A program made the translations under genes and the position numbers. 64,000 nucleotides of DNA from Jackrogersella multiformis (Eukaryota > Ascomycota > Sordariomycetes > Xylariales > Hypoxylaceae): the NCBI GenBank assembly GCA_902806575.1, contig CADCXD010000005.1, positions 4,084,357 to 4,148,356 of the forward strand, written 5' to 3'. Below, one piece after another: positions 48,668 through 60,058 of the stretch. The notes below the pieces were generated by a model, which saw only the letters and a list, made by a program, of their open reading frames with translations, was not told the DNA's origin and searched no databases. Position 1 is the first letter of the stretch. Each line of letters opens with the position of its first letter.

Positions 48668-50494
48668 ATGGAGAAATCCGTGAACACTGTCAATTACGAG
48701 CACCTGCCGGCGGACGGCTCTCAGATCCGCTGTGTGACTATCCTTCCCGGGGGGAGACATAAGAGGATCAAATGCACAGTGGAGAATTTACCATTTACCA
48801 AAGACGAAGTCAATGGTCTCGAATATGAAGCTCTCTCGTACGTATGGGGTGATGCTACGATTACTACTCCCATCACCCTCAACAGTCGGCCGTTTCAAGT
48901 AACGACGAACCTCGAAGCTGCACTGCGCGCCTTACGGCTTCGGGACAAGAAAAGACGCTTTTGGATAGACGCGATATGTATCAACCAGGCCAGCATCCCC
49001 GAGCGAAACCAAGAAGTCCGCCGCATGGGCGAGATCTACAGCCGTGCTAGAAATGTCATCGTGTGGCTAGGCCGCGAGATAGAACCCGGAGATTTTGTGC
49101 GCGTTGAGGGCGACCGTATCGCTAACGAGACTCATGACTTATTGAATTCACTGGCGAATGCAAGTCCCGATGACCCCGAGGCCGCGGCGGCGATTTTGGG
49201 CGGGTTGGGTGACCCCGTCCACGCGCTATGTCTGCTGCATAAATTCTTCTTCCGCCCATGGTTCGCTCGCATCTGGGTTCTTCAGGAAATCGCTCTGGCA
49301 AGGACGGCGACGATTTTCTACGGCGATCGTTCGATAGGTTGGGATCAACTATTAAAAGCTGTGGACGCCCTGCGCAGACTTCAAATCGGCCGACACACCC
49401 ATATTTGGCGACTGAGCGGTGCGAGCAGGGCGGACAGAGTACAGAGATGTTGGATGCGAACTCGCGGTACTACCTCGAAAGGCGAACATCGGTCGCCAGT
49501 CCATCTTGACCTGGCCGATTTACTGTGGCAGACTCGCTTCTGCGAGTGGACGGAACTTAGGGATAGGTTGTACGGCATCCTGGGGCTGATGAGAAGCGAT
49601 TCACGTGGCGAAAAGTTGCTGGAGGTTGATTATACGAAACCAGTTGCGGATATATTTAGGGACTTGAGCATCTTCATGATCCAGGGCGGTATGCTCACAC
49701 ATGTCCTCTGCTCCATTACAAGTTCGATGGACGGCCTACCGTCGTGGGCATCAACTTGGTGCGCGGTGCTGCATGGCGAAGCCGCTTCGAGGCTCTCTGT
49801 TGGCCTCATGATGTACATGCAAATCTACGAGTTCAAGGGCATCGATCCACCGCCAAACTCGCCGCGGCTCTCTGATGACCTCCGCCAAATCACGATCAGG
49901 GGCTGCATCTTTGACTACGGCATCAGCCATATCGGAAAGCGCTTCGACGCTTCCATAGTCGCCTCCGTCGAAGCCAGGGCCATGTCTATTCGTGCACATC
50001 TCATAGAATGGGAAGACGAGATGGAGGGCCAGAATTGCGCACATAAAGTATTTGAAACACGAGCTGAAAGGCGTCAGGCCTGGAAAATTTCGCTTCTTCA
50101 CGAGTTACCAGGCGATAACACGGAGCTAGGCCAGCACTACGACCTTATAACGGATCGTGAGAAGGGGCTGCCTTCAGCGAGAGAGACTGCTCTGCTCACA
50201 AGCGTAGTGGCAGATTTAGATTCTACATTGGGGCTTAGTTGCGATTATCGGAGACCGTTTGTCACGATGTCCGGTTTGATGGGGAGTACGGGTACAAACT
50301 GTGATTTGCACTTCGGCGATGTTGTATGCGTATTTGTCGGGTCAGGAGTGCCATATATATTAAGACCCGTCGATCAGCCTGGACGTCTCTATCGGTTCGT
50401 GGGTTGCTGTTGGCTTCCTGGTCTTGTAGATCTTGACATAGTCGAAGGAGACAAAAAGGGGTTGTGGAAGGTTCAGGATATCACTATCATTTGA
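48668..50494 (+). CDS. HET-domain (heterokaryon incompatibility) protein
   Basis: Single exon, 608 residues. The HET domain (PF06985) spans about residues 50-210: YEALSYVWGD, ITLNSRPFQVTTNLEAALRALR, RRFWIDAICINQASIPERNQEVRRMGEIYSRARNVIVWLG, then PWFARIWVLQEIALAR. The second half has no named domain but includes the common C-terminal blocks TRFCEWTELRDRLYGILGL and, near the end, GDVVCVFVGSGVPYILRP. In other ascomycetes HET-domain genes act in recognition of non-self after hyphal fusion and can trigger cell death; most family members are untested, and this one has no NACHT or repeat partner. It looks intact. Confidence 0.92.
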   Translation: MEKSVNTVNYEHLPADGSQIRCVTILPGGRHKRIKCTVENLPFTKDEVNGLEYEALSYVWGDATITTPITLNSRPFQVTTNLEAALRALRLRDKKRRFWIDAICINQASIPERNQEVRRMGEIYSRARNVIVWLGREIEPGDFVRVEGDRIANETHDLLNSLANASPDDPEAAAAILGGLGDPVHALCLLHKFFFRPWFARIWVLQEIALARTATIFYGDRSIGWDQLLKAVDALRRLQIGRHTHIWRLSGASRADRVQRCWMRTRGTTSKGEHRSPVHLDLADLLWQTRFCEWTELRDRLYGILGLMRSDSRGEKLLEVDYTKPVADIFRDLSIFMIQGGMLTHVLCSITSSMDGLPSWASTWCAVLHGEAASRLSVGLMMYMQIYEFKGIDPPPNSPRLSDDLRQITIRGCIFDYGISHIGKRFDASIVASVEARAMSIRAHLIEWEDEMEGQNCAHKVFETRAERRQAWKISLLHELPGDNTELGQHYDLITDREKGLPSARETALLTSVVADLDSTLGLSCDYRRPFVTMSGLMGSTGTNCDLHFGDVVCVFVGSGVPYILRPVDQPGRLYRFVGCCWLPGLVDLDIVEGDKKGLWKVQDITII

Positions 50495-50614
50495 TCGGAT
50501 GAGTGCTGCGGCTCTGGATGGACACGATGGACATAGAGGTTGATGTAAGCTGACTTATTATTCCCTCAATATCTAGACCAGGAATAAATTTAAAAAATAG
50601 CTACCTAGATAGTT

Positions 50615-52838
50615 TTATGAAACTGAGACGTTCTTCTTTGCAGCATGCTCCCTTCGTCCCTCTTCCTTGAGCTTCTCGTCATCGGGACGATTCAGCTCGA
50701 CCTGAGGCATCATGGCCCACGCTATAAAAAAAGCAGATGCAGCCAGGGATGCTCCCATAAGAAATATCACTCTAAAACCCTCACGGTACGCAGGGACGAG
50801 AATTGAGCGGATTCGCTTGGCTTCATCTGCAGATAGAGTGGATAGGTAGGATTGCGGGCTGCCAAGGAGAGCTTTCAAGTCGGCCTCACTAATACCCAAC
50901 GACGAAAGGGAATTTGCGACGATGCTGTTACTGGAAAATCATGTTAGTTTGGAGACACTTGCTCGAATGCGGCATATTTGTAAGGGATTGCTCACACCAC
51001 CGTGCCACAGACAGCGAGGCCAAATGTTCCACCTAGATTTCGTACGAAACTAGTAATTATTGTTAGCTGAAAACCAGTTGGGAGACAAAGCGCTTACTTT
51101 CTAAAAGACGTCACGACAGCCATGTCCCGTCTTTCTACTCCAGCCTGACAGGCTATCAGAGATCTAGAAACCAATTTTCAGCCATCATGTCTTTAAGAGA
51201 ATCAATTAGAAGTATTAGTTGCGTACGGCTGAAGTGTATTTCCTACCCCTACACCGATGATGATCGAATATCCTATTTGTTTTCCGAGTCCCGAGTTTTC
51301 GTCTAGTGTCGACATTAATCCAAGGCCGATGGCCCAGCAGACCCAGCCGAATAAGATGCACTCGCGGTACCTGCCAACCCAGTGGACTACCAGACCGGAT
51401 AATGTACTGCTAAGCGTCTGTACAAGCGTGATCGGCAGCAACATAGCACCAGCCTTAGTTGCCGAGTACCCATATGCGAGCTGGTAGAATGTGGGCACGT
51501 AGTAGACCTGGACGACAAAATTCCAGCCGTTGATCGCCATAGTTAAGCATGCGCCATTGACGATCCTAGACTTGAAGATGTGTACTATATGTATTGTGCT
51601 AGTGGTCAGCTACACACGCATGTACGTATTCACAATTGTTAGCCAAGTAGAGCTCACAGGGTACTAAGGGATAGCGCGGTCCTCGCCACTGCCACAAAAC
51701 AAAGGCGACGCAGAGGACAAATCCAACTACCAGGGTCGCGATGACGGCGGCAGAGTTCCACGGGTACTGAGAGCCGCCCCATGTCAGGCCTAACATGAGA
51801 ACAGATACACCCGCCAGAGTGAGGACTATTCCAAGGAAATCAACCGCTTTCAATTTCCTATAGGGGATAGGTTAGCATGTAGAGGTACCACGCAGAGCAA
51901 ATAAAACCAAGCCCCTTACACTTTCCAATCGCCGTCGACTTTCTTCAGGGGCATGATGAATATGACACAGCAGGTGGTCAACATGGTAAGGGGCAAGTTC
52001 AGACGGAATATCCACCGCCAAGAATCCTCCGAGATCGAGGAAAGGGCGCCGCCAATCACGGGCCCAATTCCGTTAGCAATGGCGACGACCGCCCCCTAAG
52101 CACGCAACCAGTCAGATCAGAAAGAAAAAAACCCGAAGTTAAAGTACGGAACAGCGCCGAATATACTTACCAGAATGCCTTGGTATTTACCCCTCTCCCG
52201 TAATGGCACCACGTCACTAACAATGGTTTGGGCTATAGTCATCAGTCCACCACCGCCGACGCCAGTAAAGCAACGGAAGATGATCAGCTGGGTGACCGTC
52301 TGGGCGAGAGATGCTGCCAAGGAGCCGAGGAAGAAGATAGCCAGACCGATGAGCAGGATCACCTTACGAGACCAGATATCCGAGAGTCTCCCGTATACGA
52401 GTTGGCCGACGGTCGAAGTTCTAGCAAAGTGGTTAGACCCTTAATCTGCCGATATAGTTCGGAGTTGCGGGAAGGGCTTACATGAAATATCCGCTAGCGA
52501 TCCATGAGGCTTGATCGCTCGACTTCAGGGAATCCGCGATGATGTTCAAGCTGGCTGCTAGCGTGGTCTGGTCCATGAGAGCTAACAGGTCTACACTAGC
52601 ACAGGCGAGGAATATCTTTCACATGTCAGCTATGCTTGGAAGTCAGCCCTGATTGGGAGCTCACGGTGATGATAGTCCTTCTGGGGACATAATTAGTCTG
52701 CTCATTAAAGACATGCTGAGCTCCAGATTTTCTCTCCGGGTCACCGTTAGACTCTAGAATTGTCGGCGGCTCTCCATCGATGCCGATGTTGACGACGCCG
52801 CTGGATTGGGACCGATGTCCTACTGCACGCTTCTCCAT
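50615..52838 (-). CDS. MFS transporter, DHA2-type drug/proton antiporter (14 segments)
   Basis: Nine exons on the minus strand: 52838-52665, 52615-52482, 52420-52171, 52095-51920, 51857-51634, 51584-51227, 51163-51098, 51049-50996, 50930-50615 (583 residues). A hydrophilic N-terminus of about 55 residues precedes the first segment (IFLACASVDLLALMDQTTLAASLNIIADSL), which has the DHA2 motif of the LxxLDxTIVN-AL type. The MFS loop motif is GRLSDIWSRK, followed by RCFTGVGGGGLMTIAQTIVSDVVPLRERGKYQG and ISEDSWRWIF. The C-terminal half ends in a segment FRVIFLMGASLAASAFFIAW. Fungal relatives export azoles, mycotoxins or other small molecules. No biosynthetic cluster adjoins it, so self-protection is not implied. 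The exon 5/6 junction (51634/51584) is the least certain. Confidence 0.88.
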
Positions 52839-54292
52839 AATTGTTTGCAAATACGTGGGATGTTTAGTTCGGAAGACGATTTAATTGACTGTCTCCGCTG
52901 CCACAGACTTGAATTAGATGAGCGAGTGACGAGAAATTTTTACCATATAGTCTGCTGGAAAATATATATCCATGTCAATATCACACTAGAATTGTTAAAC
53001 CCACGTTGTCTGTTGATAACCTTGATGGCGGCGGGGAGGTTGAAAATCGACGAGGCCCGCTAATATGGACCAAGGGGTTCACGTACATACAGTACTTTAC
53101 TTTTCGAGGCAAGCTGAATGCGGAATTGAAATCTTAGAAATATGAACATATGAATAGTCATGAATATCGTGGGACGAATGTGTTAAATTTAATATGATTG
53201 ACGGATGTATCTGTAAGATGGAAAACGGGTGGAGTTCCGGTCCCGAGCCACCAAGCCGAGATTAGATTTGAAAGGCGGTGGAAGCAAATTGACTTGAATT
53301 GTATGAGTTAACCTTAGCTCTTTTTTTTTACTCCATCTCATCAAAAGGAAAATAGATTTTCGTATACTTACCTAGGCTAGGTAGGTAGGTAACTAACAGT
53401 CCTGGTAGGTGCCGGTAGGTAACTTACTTAATGGATGATTAGGTGATTTCAAACAACCTGGAAGCCAAGCACTCGGTATCAAGCGTGGGATGGGGTTATT
53501 ACCTAAGAATCAAAGGTGCCGCATATAAGAAAATATCGAATCTTCATGAGGTAATTCACACTTTCGCCTAGTCGGGCAAAACCTCGTGGAGACCTCGTCA
53601 ATGCTACCTGAACGGTAAGGTTTACCACCATGTCTGCGATTCGCGACCAGGGGTGTCTCTCTCAGCCTCATTGGCTGGAAATGAGCTCAAAGTGACTCGT
53701 ACAGGGGTCCGCCTTAGACTGTAACCTATGCAGCGGCAGCTTAAGAGTATTTTGAAGTTTACTTGCTCGTGCTAGCGAGCATTGGATGAGATTCCGTCAC
53801 CCGTAACACCCCTTTCCCCTTTTTTTTGCGTCCAAGTCGACGGATCTATGTGGTTTTCGCGACACGTCGATCAGCCGACGGCCAAGAATCCGGAGAGAAA
53901 GATATTCTCTCTCTTACCGAGGAAAAGAAATAGTCTAAGACCTCCCGCTCCCATGTCCACGCCACTTTACTTGTTCAAGAAGGATGCAAGAGGCATATAT
54001 CTATGAAACAGGATTCTGTTAGGTAAATGGATTGAAGATCCAGAGTGTGACGCGGCAGGATATGCGAACGTGACTAAATATTATCATAGCAACGTTAAGA
54101 GTCACCATGTCGATACCGGTAGGTCGTCCGGGGCCACAGCATATTTGGATCCAAGGGATATAATTAGATCAAGGAGACCAGTATTTATACCAGTGGCCAC
54201 CTCCAACTTCCTCCGGCACGTTAGGGACGTAAGCCATTCTCCCACCGATGAAGAGAATTGTTAGGCAGAGCGGCGCAAAATAACCTTCGACC
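52839..54292. other. Spacer
   Basis: Promoter side of the MFS gene and of the fusion gene at 54293. No coding region was recognised in about 1.4 kb. A CTACCTAGG/TAGGTAGG cluster lies at 53365-53420, with T-runs at 53322-53330 and 53820-53827. Confidence 0.5.
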
Positions 54293-56251
54293 ATGCCTAG
54301 TAACAATTTACTCAACGTCTACAAAGGTCCAAACTCAGTCCGAGACTACTTCGACCCGGACTCGACCCCTCCACTACCTCTTGTGGAGATCCCAGACAAG
54401 CTGAACCCCTATCGGCGCGATGGGGTGAGGATATACGCTAAGATGATGACGATGCATCCGGCCAACAATGTGAAGGCCATGCCGGGTAGGTGTCGTTAAT
54501 TGCATTTCCAAATACGCGCCCTCCTGTTGACAGAACGTGCTAGCGTTGAATCTACTGGAAAAAGGCGTGGTGCCGCACAAGACCAACACGATTATCGAGT
54601 ACAGCTCGGGGTCGACCGTCATATCCATGTCCCTCATCTCACGCGTCTTCCACGGCATCCCCGATGTTCGTGCATTCTTGAGCAATAAGACAAGCGTGGC
54701 TAAATTGCGGCTGATGCAGTTTTTCGGTCTCGACATGTGAAGTTTAGCTACTACCTCGCCTGCAACGGCGCTCGCTGACATCGAGCTAGTACTCTCTTCG
54801 GCGGGCCGTCCCAGCCAGAACCAACGGATGAGCGTGGCGGGATCAGAGCCGCCGAGAGAATGGCGGAGTACGACGAGTCCATCATCAATCCAAACCAATA
54901 TCATAATGACAACGTAAGCCAGAGGCCATCACGTTTCGTAGCCAGCTGGAACTGACTCGGTAGCAGAATTGGAAATCGCATATCAGATGGACGGGCCCTC
55001 AAATCCTAAGGCAGCTGCCAGAGATCAACTTGATCTGTGCCGGCATGGGCACTTCAGGTAGGACCTCACGTCATGAAGAGGCGTGTGTCCTATTGACGAT
55101 CTGTAGGGACTATGACCGGCCTAGGCATGTTCTTTAGGGAAGCTAAGCCATCGGTCTTTCGCCTGGGGTTCGCATAGCTTCGAAAAACAATCCACCCTAG
55201 AGGACTAACTGACAACTGGTAGAGTGTGTACCGCGGCAGGCGATAGGGTACCAGGCCCTCGTTCGTTCGCCCTCCTTGCTCCCGTCGAGTTCCCTTGGAA
55301 ACTGGCAATAAATGACATGGAGGAGGTCGGCTCCCACGAGTCGTTCTCGTTGTCGTTGGACCTTTGCCGCGAAGGAATCGTATGTGGCCCATCTTCCGGG
55401 TTCAGCCTCCAGGGCCTTTTCCAGTTCGTCGAGAAGCACAAGGCTGCAGGAACACTCGGAGAATTCGCGGGTGAAGACGGCGAGATACACTGTGTATTCC
55501 TCTGCTGCGACCTACCCTACCAGTACATCAACGAGTACTTCGACAAGCTGGGATCTGAGCACTTTCCCTCAATCACGAACGAGGTGCGTATCGATATGAC
55601 CATTCCGGAGAAGCCAGCACGAGCAAGGCATCAAATGAGTACTGATCCAAGAATTAGGCGCTGGCCAAAGTGGACCTTTACCGATATGACGAGGCATGGG
55701 AGAAAGATGGAGGAATCGCTCTCCCTATGTTCCTGGACGTGAAGAGAGTAGCGTCTCAAGATGCGCCACTATTGGATTTCAATTTTGAGATGGCGGACGA
55801 GAAGCGCCTCAACGAAGCGATCGCTATTAAAGATGGCGCGACTATTATTGACCTCAGACAGCCGGCTGACTTTGGTAATTTCAGCCTGCCCGGTTCCATC
55901 AACTTACCATTCGCGAACCCATCGAAACCTAGTCCTTTCTCAGATCCGGCCGTACTCGAAGCTCTATGGCTAAAACTAGAGGACCATTTCAAAACACCGA
56001 CTGACGAGTGGAGCCTCTTGCTGCAGAATAAGCGGATTTTGTTGCTGTGCTACGACGGCGATAGCTCCCGCGTGGCGACGAGTGTACTCCGAGCCAAGGG
56101 ATACGTGGCGTACAGTTTAAAGAGGGGATTTCGGGCGCTGACCGATCCCGATATAAGGCGAGCTAGAGGCGACCTCATTGTCGACAATGGTCAAGAAACG
56201 AAGAAAGGGATAACCGTAACGCGCGAAGTTGAACTAGCTACACTTTCATGA
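54293..56251 (+). CDS. Cysteine-synthase-like PLP enzyme fused to a C-terminal rhodanese domain
   Basis: Seven exons: 54293-54485, 54544-54736, 54790-54913, 54967-55057, 55107-55167, 55223-55587, 55671-56251 (535 residues, in phase). Residues about 20-350 form a fold type II PLP domain: K61 in MHPANNVKAMP is the Schiff-base lysine, EYSSGSTVIS the substrate loop and CAGMGTSGTMTGLG the phosphate-binding loop. Residues about 390-515 form a rhodanese domain (ATIIDLRQPADFGNFSLPGSINLPF) with the active cysteine C469 in LLCYDGDSSRVAT. A plausible job is sulfur transfer: the PLP domain makes or breaks a sulfur amino acid and the rhodanese handles sulfane sulfur. Introns 2 and 5 use unusual donors (GTGAAG, GTTCGC) but are required to keep the conserved sequence in frame. 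Similar fusions exist in ascomycetes as far as I recall; the substrate is unknown. Confidence 0.85.
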
Positions 56252-57390
56252 AATAATTAGTTAGTTCGATACCTAATAAGCTAGTAGCTACAGTTACATC
56301 GAAGGTAATATTACGTACCTAGGTACCTAGAAAGTTAAGGACATATAACTACCTAGGTTAGGTAGGTACATATTAATTCCTATGGATGTTTGTACATATC
56401 CACATATATATTATCCTACTCGTATTAATTCATATGTATTACACTACGGCCGGTAAAGCCGGCCAGGGACGGGGCAGCTGCACCTCCCTTTGAAGATCCG
56501 AGTTACCACCAGGCTGGTCAACCAATGGTGAAGAACTGCAAAATACGAGTTTCCAAAACCTCGGGACTTAAATCCATGGTACCTATATATCCTTTTTTTG
56601 GAGATATTGATGAATCAGCCCTGTCTAGGTACTTATGCAACTAGTGATATTATCGCCTACTATGGTATTATGGTTAAGTTTTTTGACACTGTCGCGTACC
56701 GGATTAGCCTCTTAACGATTATACGGGCTAGGTAAAAGTAAAAAAAGATATTTGCAAGCCTTAGCAAAGACTTTGTAACCTTTGTCGTTAATATTTATTA
56801 ATTTCTGTATTATATTTCCGTTTCGACTAGCTTATGCTAAGCCTGTTAAAATACTTAATAAGGTTAAAAAAATTTCGCTTATAATCGTAATAACTTACTT
56901 ATTAACTTACCCACTAACCGGCATAATATTATAATAGCTATAATTCACTAAAAATAGCTTCGAAAATAATAAGTAAGTATAACTAATGAGATTTAGTTTA
57001 TTATGTGTGAAATTACGAATAAGTGGCCATATTAGTCAAAGTTGTTATGATTATTACTATGCTTAGTAAATTGTAGCTACTTAGATCATCTTATGCTGGT
57101 CGAGATAGGATATTCTCGTATGATGGGCGGAACCTGGTTTCCGGCTTCGACGGATACTTACCGTGTAGGTAGGTAGGTATGTATGTATAATTTAATTCCA
57201 TTAAGTCCCGAGCTGCCGGGATATATCTTACCTGCCTGCCTGCCTAGGTACTTACCTACACCTCAATCAGATTTCCAAAATTGTCTCTAGGTATTCGCTG
57301 CATTACATACCGGTATTCATACGCATCATAAGTATCTCACCTACCTTAGTGCGTACTTAGGTACTCAAGCAGCAACGCAGCGAAGCCATA
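56252..57390. other. Spacer with an A/T-rich, RIP-like patch
   Basis: Repeats of CCTAGGTA type sit at 56315-56370 and 57165-57250. From about 56640 to 57080 the DNA is clearly A/T-rich with many TAA and TTA strings, milder than the 35-43 kb block; it may be an old, partly mutated repeat. No gene seen. Confidence 0.5.
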
Positions 57391-58913
57391 ATGGCGTCCG
57401 CACAGAAGCCCTTCCGGGTCATTATCGTCGGTGGAGGCCTGGTTGCGCTCACCGCTGCGCACATCTTCTCGAAGGCGGATATCGACTTCGTGATATTAGA
57501 ACAGCACGAGGACTTACTACCAGAGATTGGCTCGCTTCTCAGCATATGGCCGCCGACGTTTCGCATCTTCGACCAACTAGGGCTGCTGGACGCGGTGCAG
57601 CCAGTTCTTAACAATGTCTATCTCAGCGTTACCATGTCCGCACATGACGGATCAATCCTTTCGCAGGTGGCACCTAATCCCGTTCTAGAAACAAAGTAAG
57701 TCTGTCATATTATTAGCACTGGGTTGTATAAATAGGTGGAGAGATGTTAACCGTCGTCGATATTAGCCATGGACATGGAATGCGCATAACCCATCGCCCA
57801 CGCTTCATAGAGGTTCTGTACCGTAGCCTACCCGATAGCGCGAAAGCGCGGATCAGATTGAAGAAGCGCGTCGTCAATATAGACGTGCTAGACGACGGAG
57901 TGGCCGTTGAATGCGCCGACGGCACCGTCGAAGAGGGATCGATCGTCCTCGGCGCCGATGGCGTCCATAGCAGGGTGCGCCAATGCATGCAGGCGATGTC
58001 CGAGGGCAAGCCACCCTCAAGGAATCCTTACGTCACTACGTACCGGATGTTATTCGGAAATGTACCAATTCCACCCGGGCTCAAATCCGGACTCAATTAT
58101 GAATGCGCGTTGGAGCGTGTGACGACCCAGGTCCTTACAGGCACCTCGCAGGCGTGGTTCGCCATATATGAAGCGCTCGACAAGCCAACTTCCGAGCGCA
58201 TTCGGTACACCGACCAAGATAAGCAGAAGATGATCGAAAGATGGGGCCATCTTTACGCGGCTCCCGGCTGGAAAGTCCGCGACGTATATGCGACGCACGT
58301 CGGGGATATCGGGATGATCAACCTAGAGGAAGGCCGGATAGACAAATGGGCCTGGAAGCGCATCGTTCTTGTCAGCGATGCTGTACGCAAATTAGAACCT
58401 CACGCCGGCCTAGGATATAACAGCGGCCTCGTCGACGTAGTTGTCCTCGTGAACAAACTCCGACGCCTGCTCCGAAACGAAGCCTCGCCTACTACGGAGT
58501 CCCTGGAGGCGTTATTTACGGAGTACCAGGAGGAGCGGATGAAAAACGAGGCGGTAATCCACACCATGTCTATAAAACGCCCCCGGCAGCTTGCGTGGCT
58601 TACACCGATGGACAAGATCATGGGCAAGTATGTCGGCCCCTGGACAAACCTGGCGTATTATAGCTTGGTTTACGTGCTCGGGCCAGTCGTCTCTAGAATG
58701 CCCATCCTGGAATGGTTGGAGGAAAAGGCCCTTCCCAAAACATACAAGGTTCCATATGTCTACTATCCTGTTCTGGACGGGATGAAAGCGAAGCAAATAT
58801 CGACGCGTTCGTCATCGAGGAGCCATAGTTCCTACGGCCTGTCAATATCTGCTGGCGCCGTCGTGCTGGCCGGACTTGCCGCAATAGGATTTCAATATTA
58901 CCGAGGAATCTAG
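57391..58913 (+). CDS. FAD-dependent monooxygenase with C-terminal membrane anchor (PaxM-like family)
   Basis: Exons 57391-57695 and 57767-58913 give 483 residues; the acceptor at 57766 keeps the frame and avoids a stop that the earlier AG at 57736 would bring. The N-terminal dinucleotide motif is VIIVGGGLVALTAAHI with ILEQHEDLLPEIGSLLSIWP; the middle GADGVHSRVRQCM motif and the LVSDAVRKLEPHAGLGYNSG block (normally GDA...P..G.G.N) complete a group A flavin monooxygenase. From residue 350 on there are hydrophobic stretches (NLAYYSLVYVLGPVV and a final segment AGAVVLAGLAAIGFQY), so it is membrane bound. Relatives epoxidise or hydroxylate terpenoids and related compounds. No terpene cyclase or PKS gene is nearby, so its pathway is unknown. 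Confidence 0.87.
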
Positions 58914-60058
58914 CAATGATGGAGTGCGAAGTTGGGTAAAGTAATAGATGCAGATCATTATGTTTTCATACAGCATGCGCACATGTAGACTTGTTACGGC
59001 AGCAATCTAGAACTGGCTCTTTCGAGATGGATTCACGACATCATTATCTTCCTGATATTCTTTTACAGTTCAAGTGTCCATAACAAATGTACAGTACCAT
59101 TCCGTGGCCTAACCATACCAAAATTATATGAGCTACGTCGAGTCTCGAGGGCAGGATCTCCCAGGCCAGCATGGTTAAAACCACTACCTAAATTGGCTAT
59201 GCTGTGAGGCATTCGCGGAACAGATGAATCTAGAAACCAATAATCTTGTAGTCAAGGTGTGACTTCGAACGAAGCTTCCTCACCTGGTCCTACTGTAGGT
59301 AGGTACCTTCGCGGTGTAAAGCATTCTGATGCACTAACCACTCGCGTCGATCATAGAAGGTTGGCTTCATTTCACACAAGAAAACATAACTATTACCACG
59401 TCACACCCGGCTTCTGACGATGCCCCCTTCATAACTCCGCCGCTAGGGTGTGCAGCCGCGGCCGCAGTTATTATCTCTACCATTATCACCACCACACGCC
59501 CGCCCGCCACTTCAAGCGTGAGTCCTCATTGTTCAATATCCTTCGCCGTAATTTCGAGTGTTTATTATAAGGCAGGGAGGCTAAAAAGACTACTGGCTAC
59601 ATACCTAGGTAGGTAGATAACTACTTAAAGAAACTAGCCGTACAATGTGATGCGCAATATAAGGGCGCGGAGGCCCACGCATGGCTTAAGGTGCTTCCAT
59701 CAATGCCACACAACATCAAATCTGACATCCCTTGTAACCGCAATGGGATTCTTTGGGAGCTTCTCAAAAAAACCTTTCCGGCAATTGAAGCCGATAAAGT
59801 GACAAGGTTCATTTCTTAGTTGTCACGACGGATGATCATCTTCCAGGTCTTTGGAATTGCCGAACATAACCCCACATATGTTCATATGGGTATTCTCGAG
59901 TACGACAGTATCGTATCTTTTAATACTGGTTTGAACATCTATATTAACTTATATTTAGGAGGTCTTATCCCTACTCACCTTGAGGTAAAATATGTATCTT
60001 TACCAAGCCCCCCGCCCTTTATTTCTACTTAGCATTATTTCCTGTGAAGAGATCGAAC
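58914..60058. other. Spacer
   Basis: No gene was assigned. An open stretch at about 59627-59819 gives a lysine-rich, protein-like sequence with no family match. TACCTAGGTA at 59602-59611. The last 100 bases are the promoter of the secreted DUF8021 gene. Confidence 0.5.

Noticed and set aside
59627..59819. Lysine-rich open stretch that reads like protein
   Set aside because: No recognisable domain and no ATG-led gene model; kept only as a note in the spacer entry.
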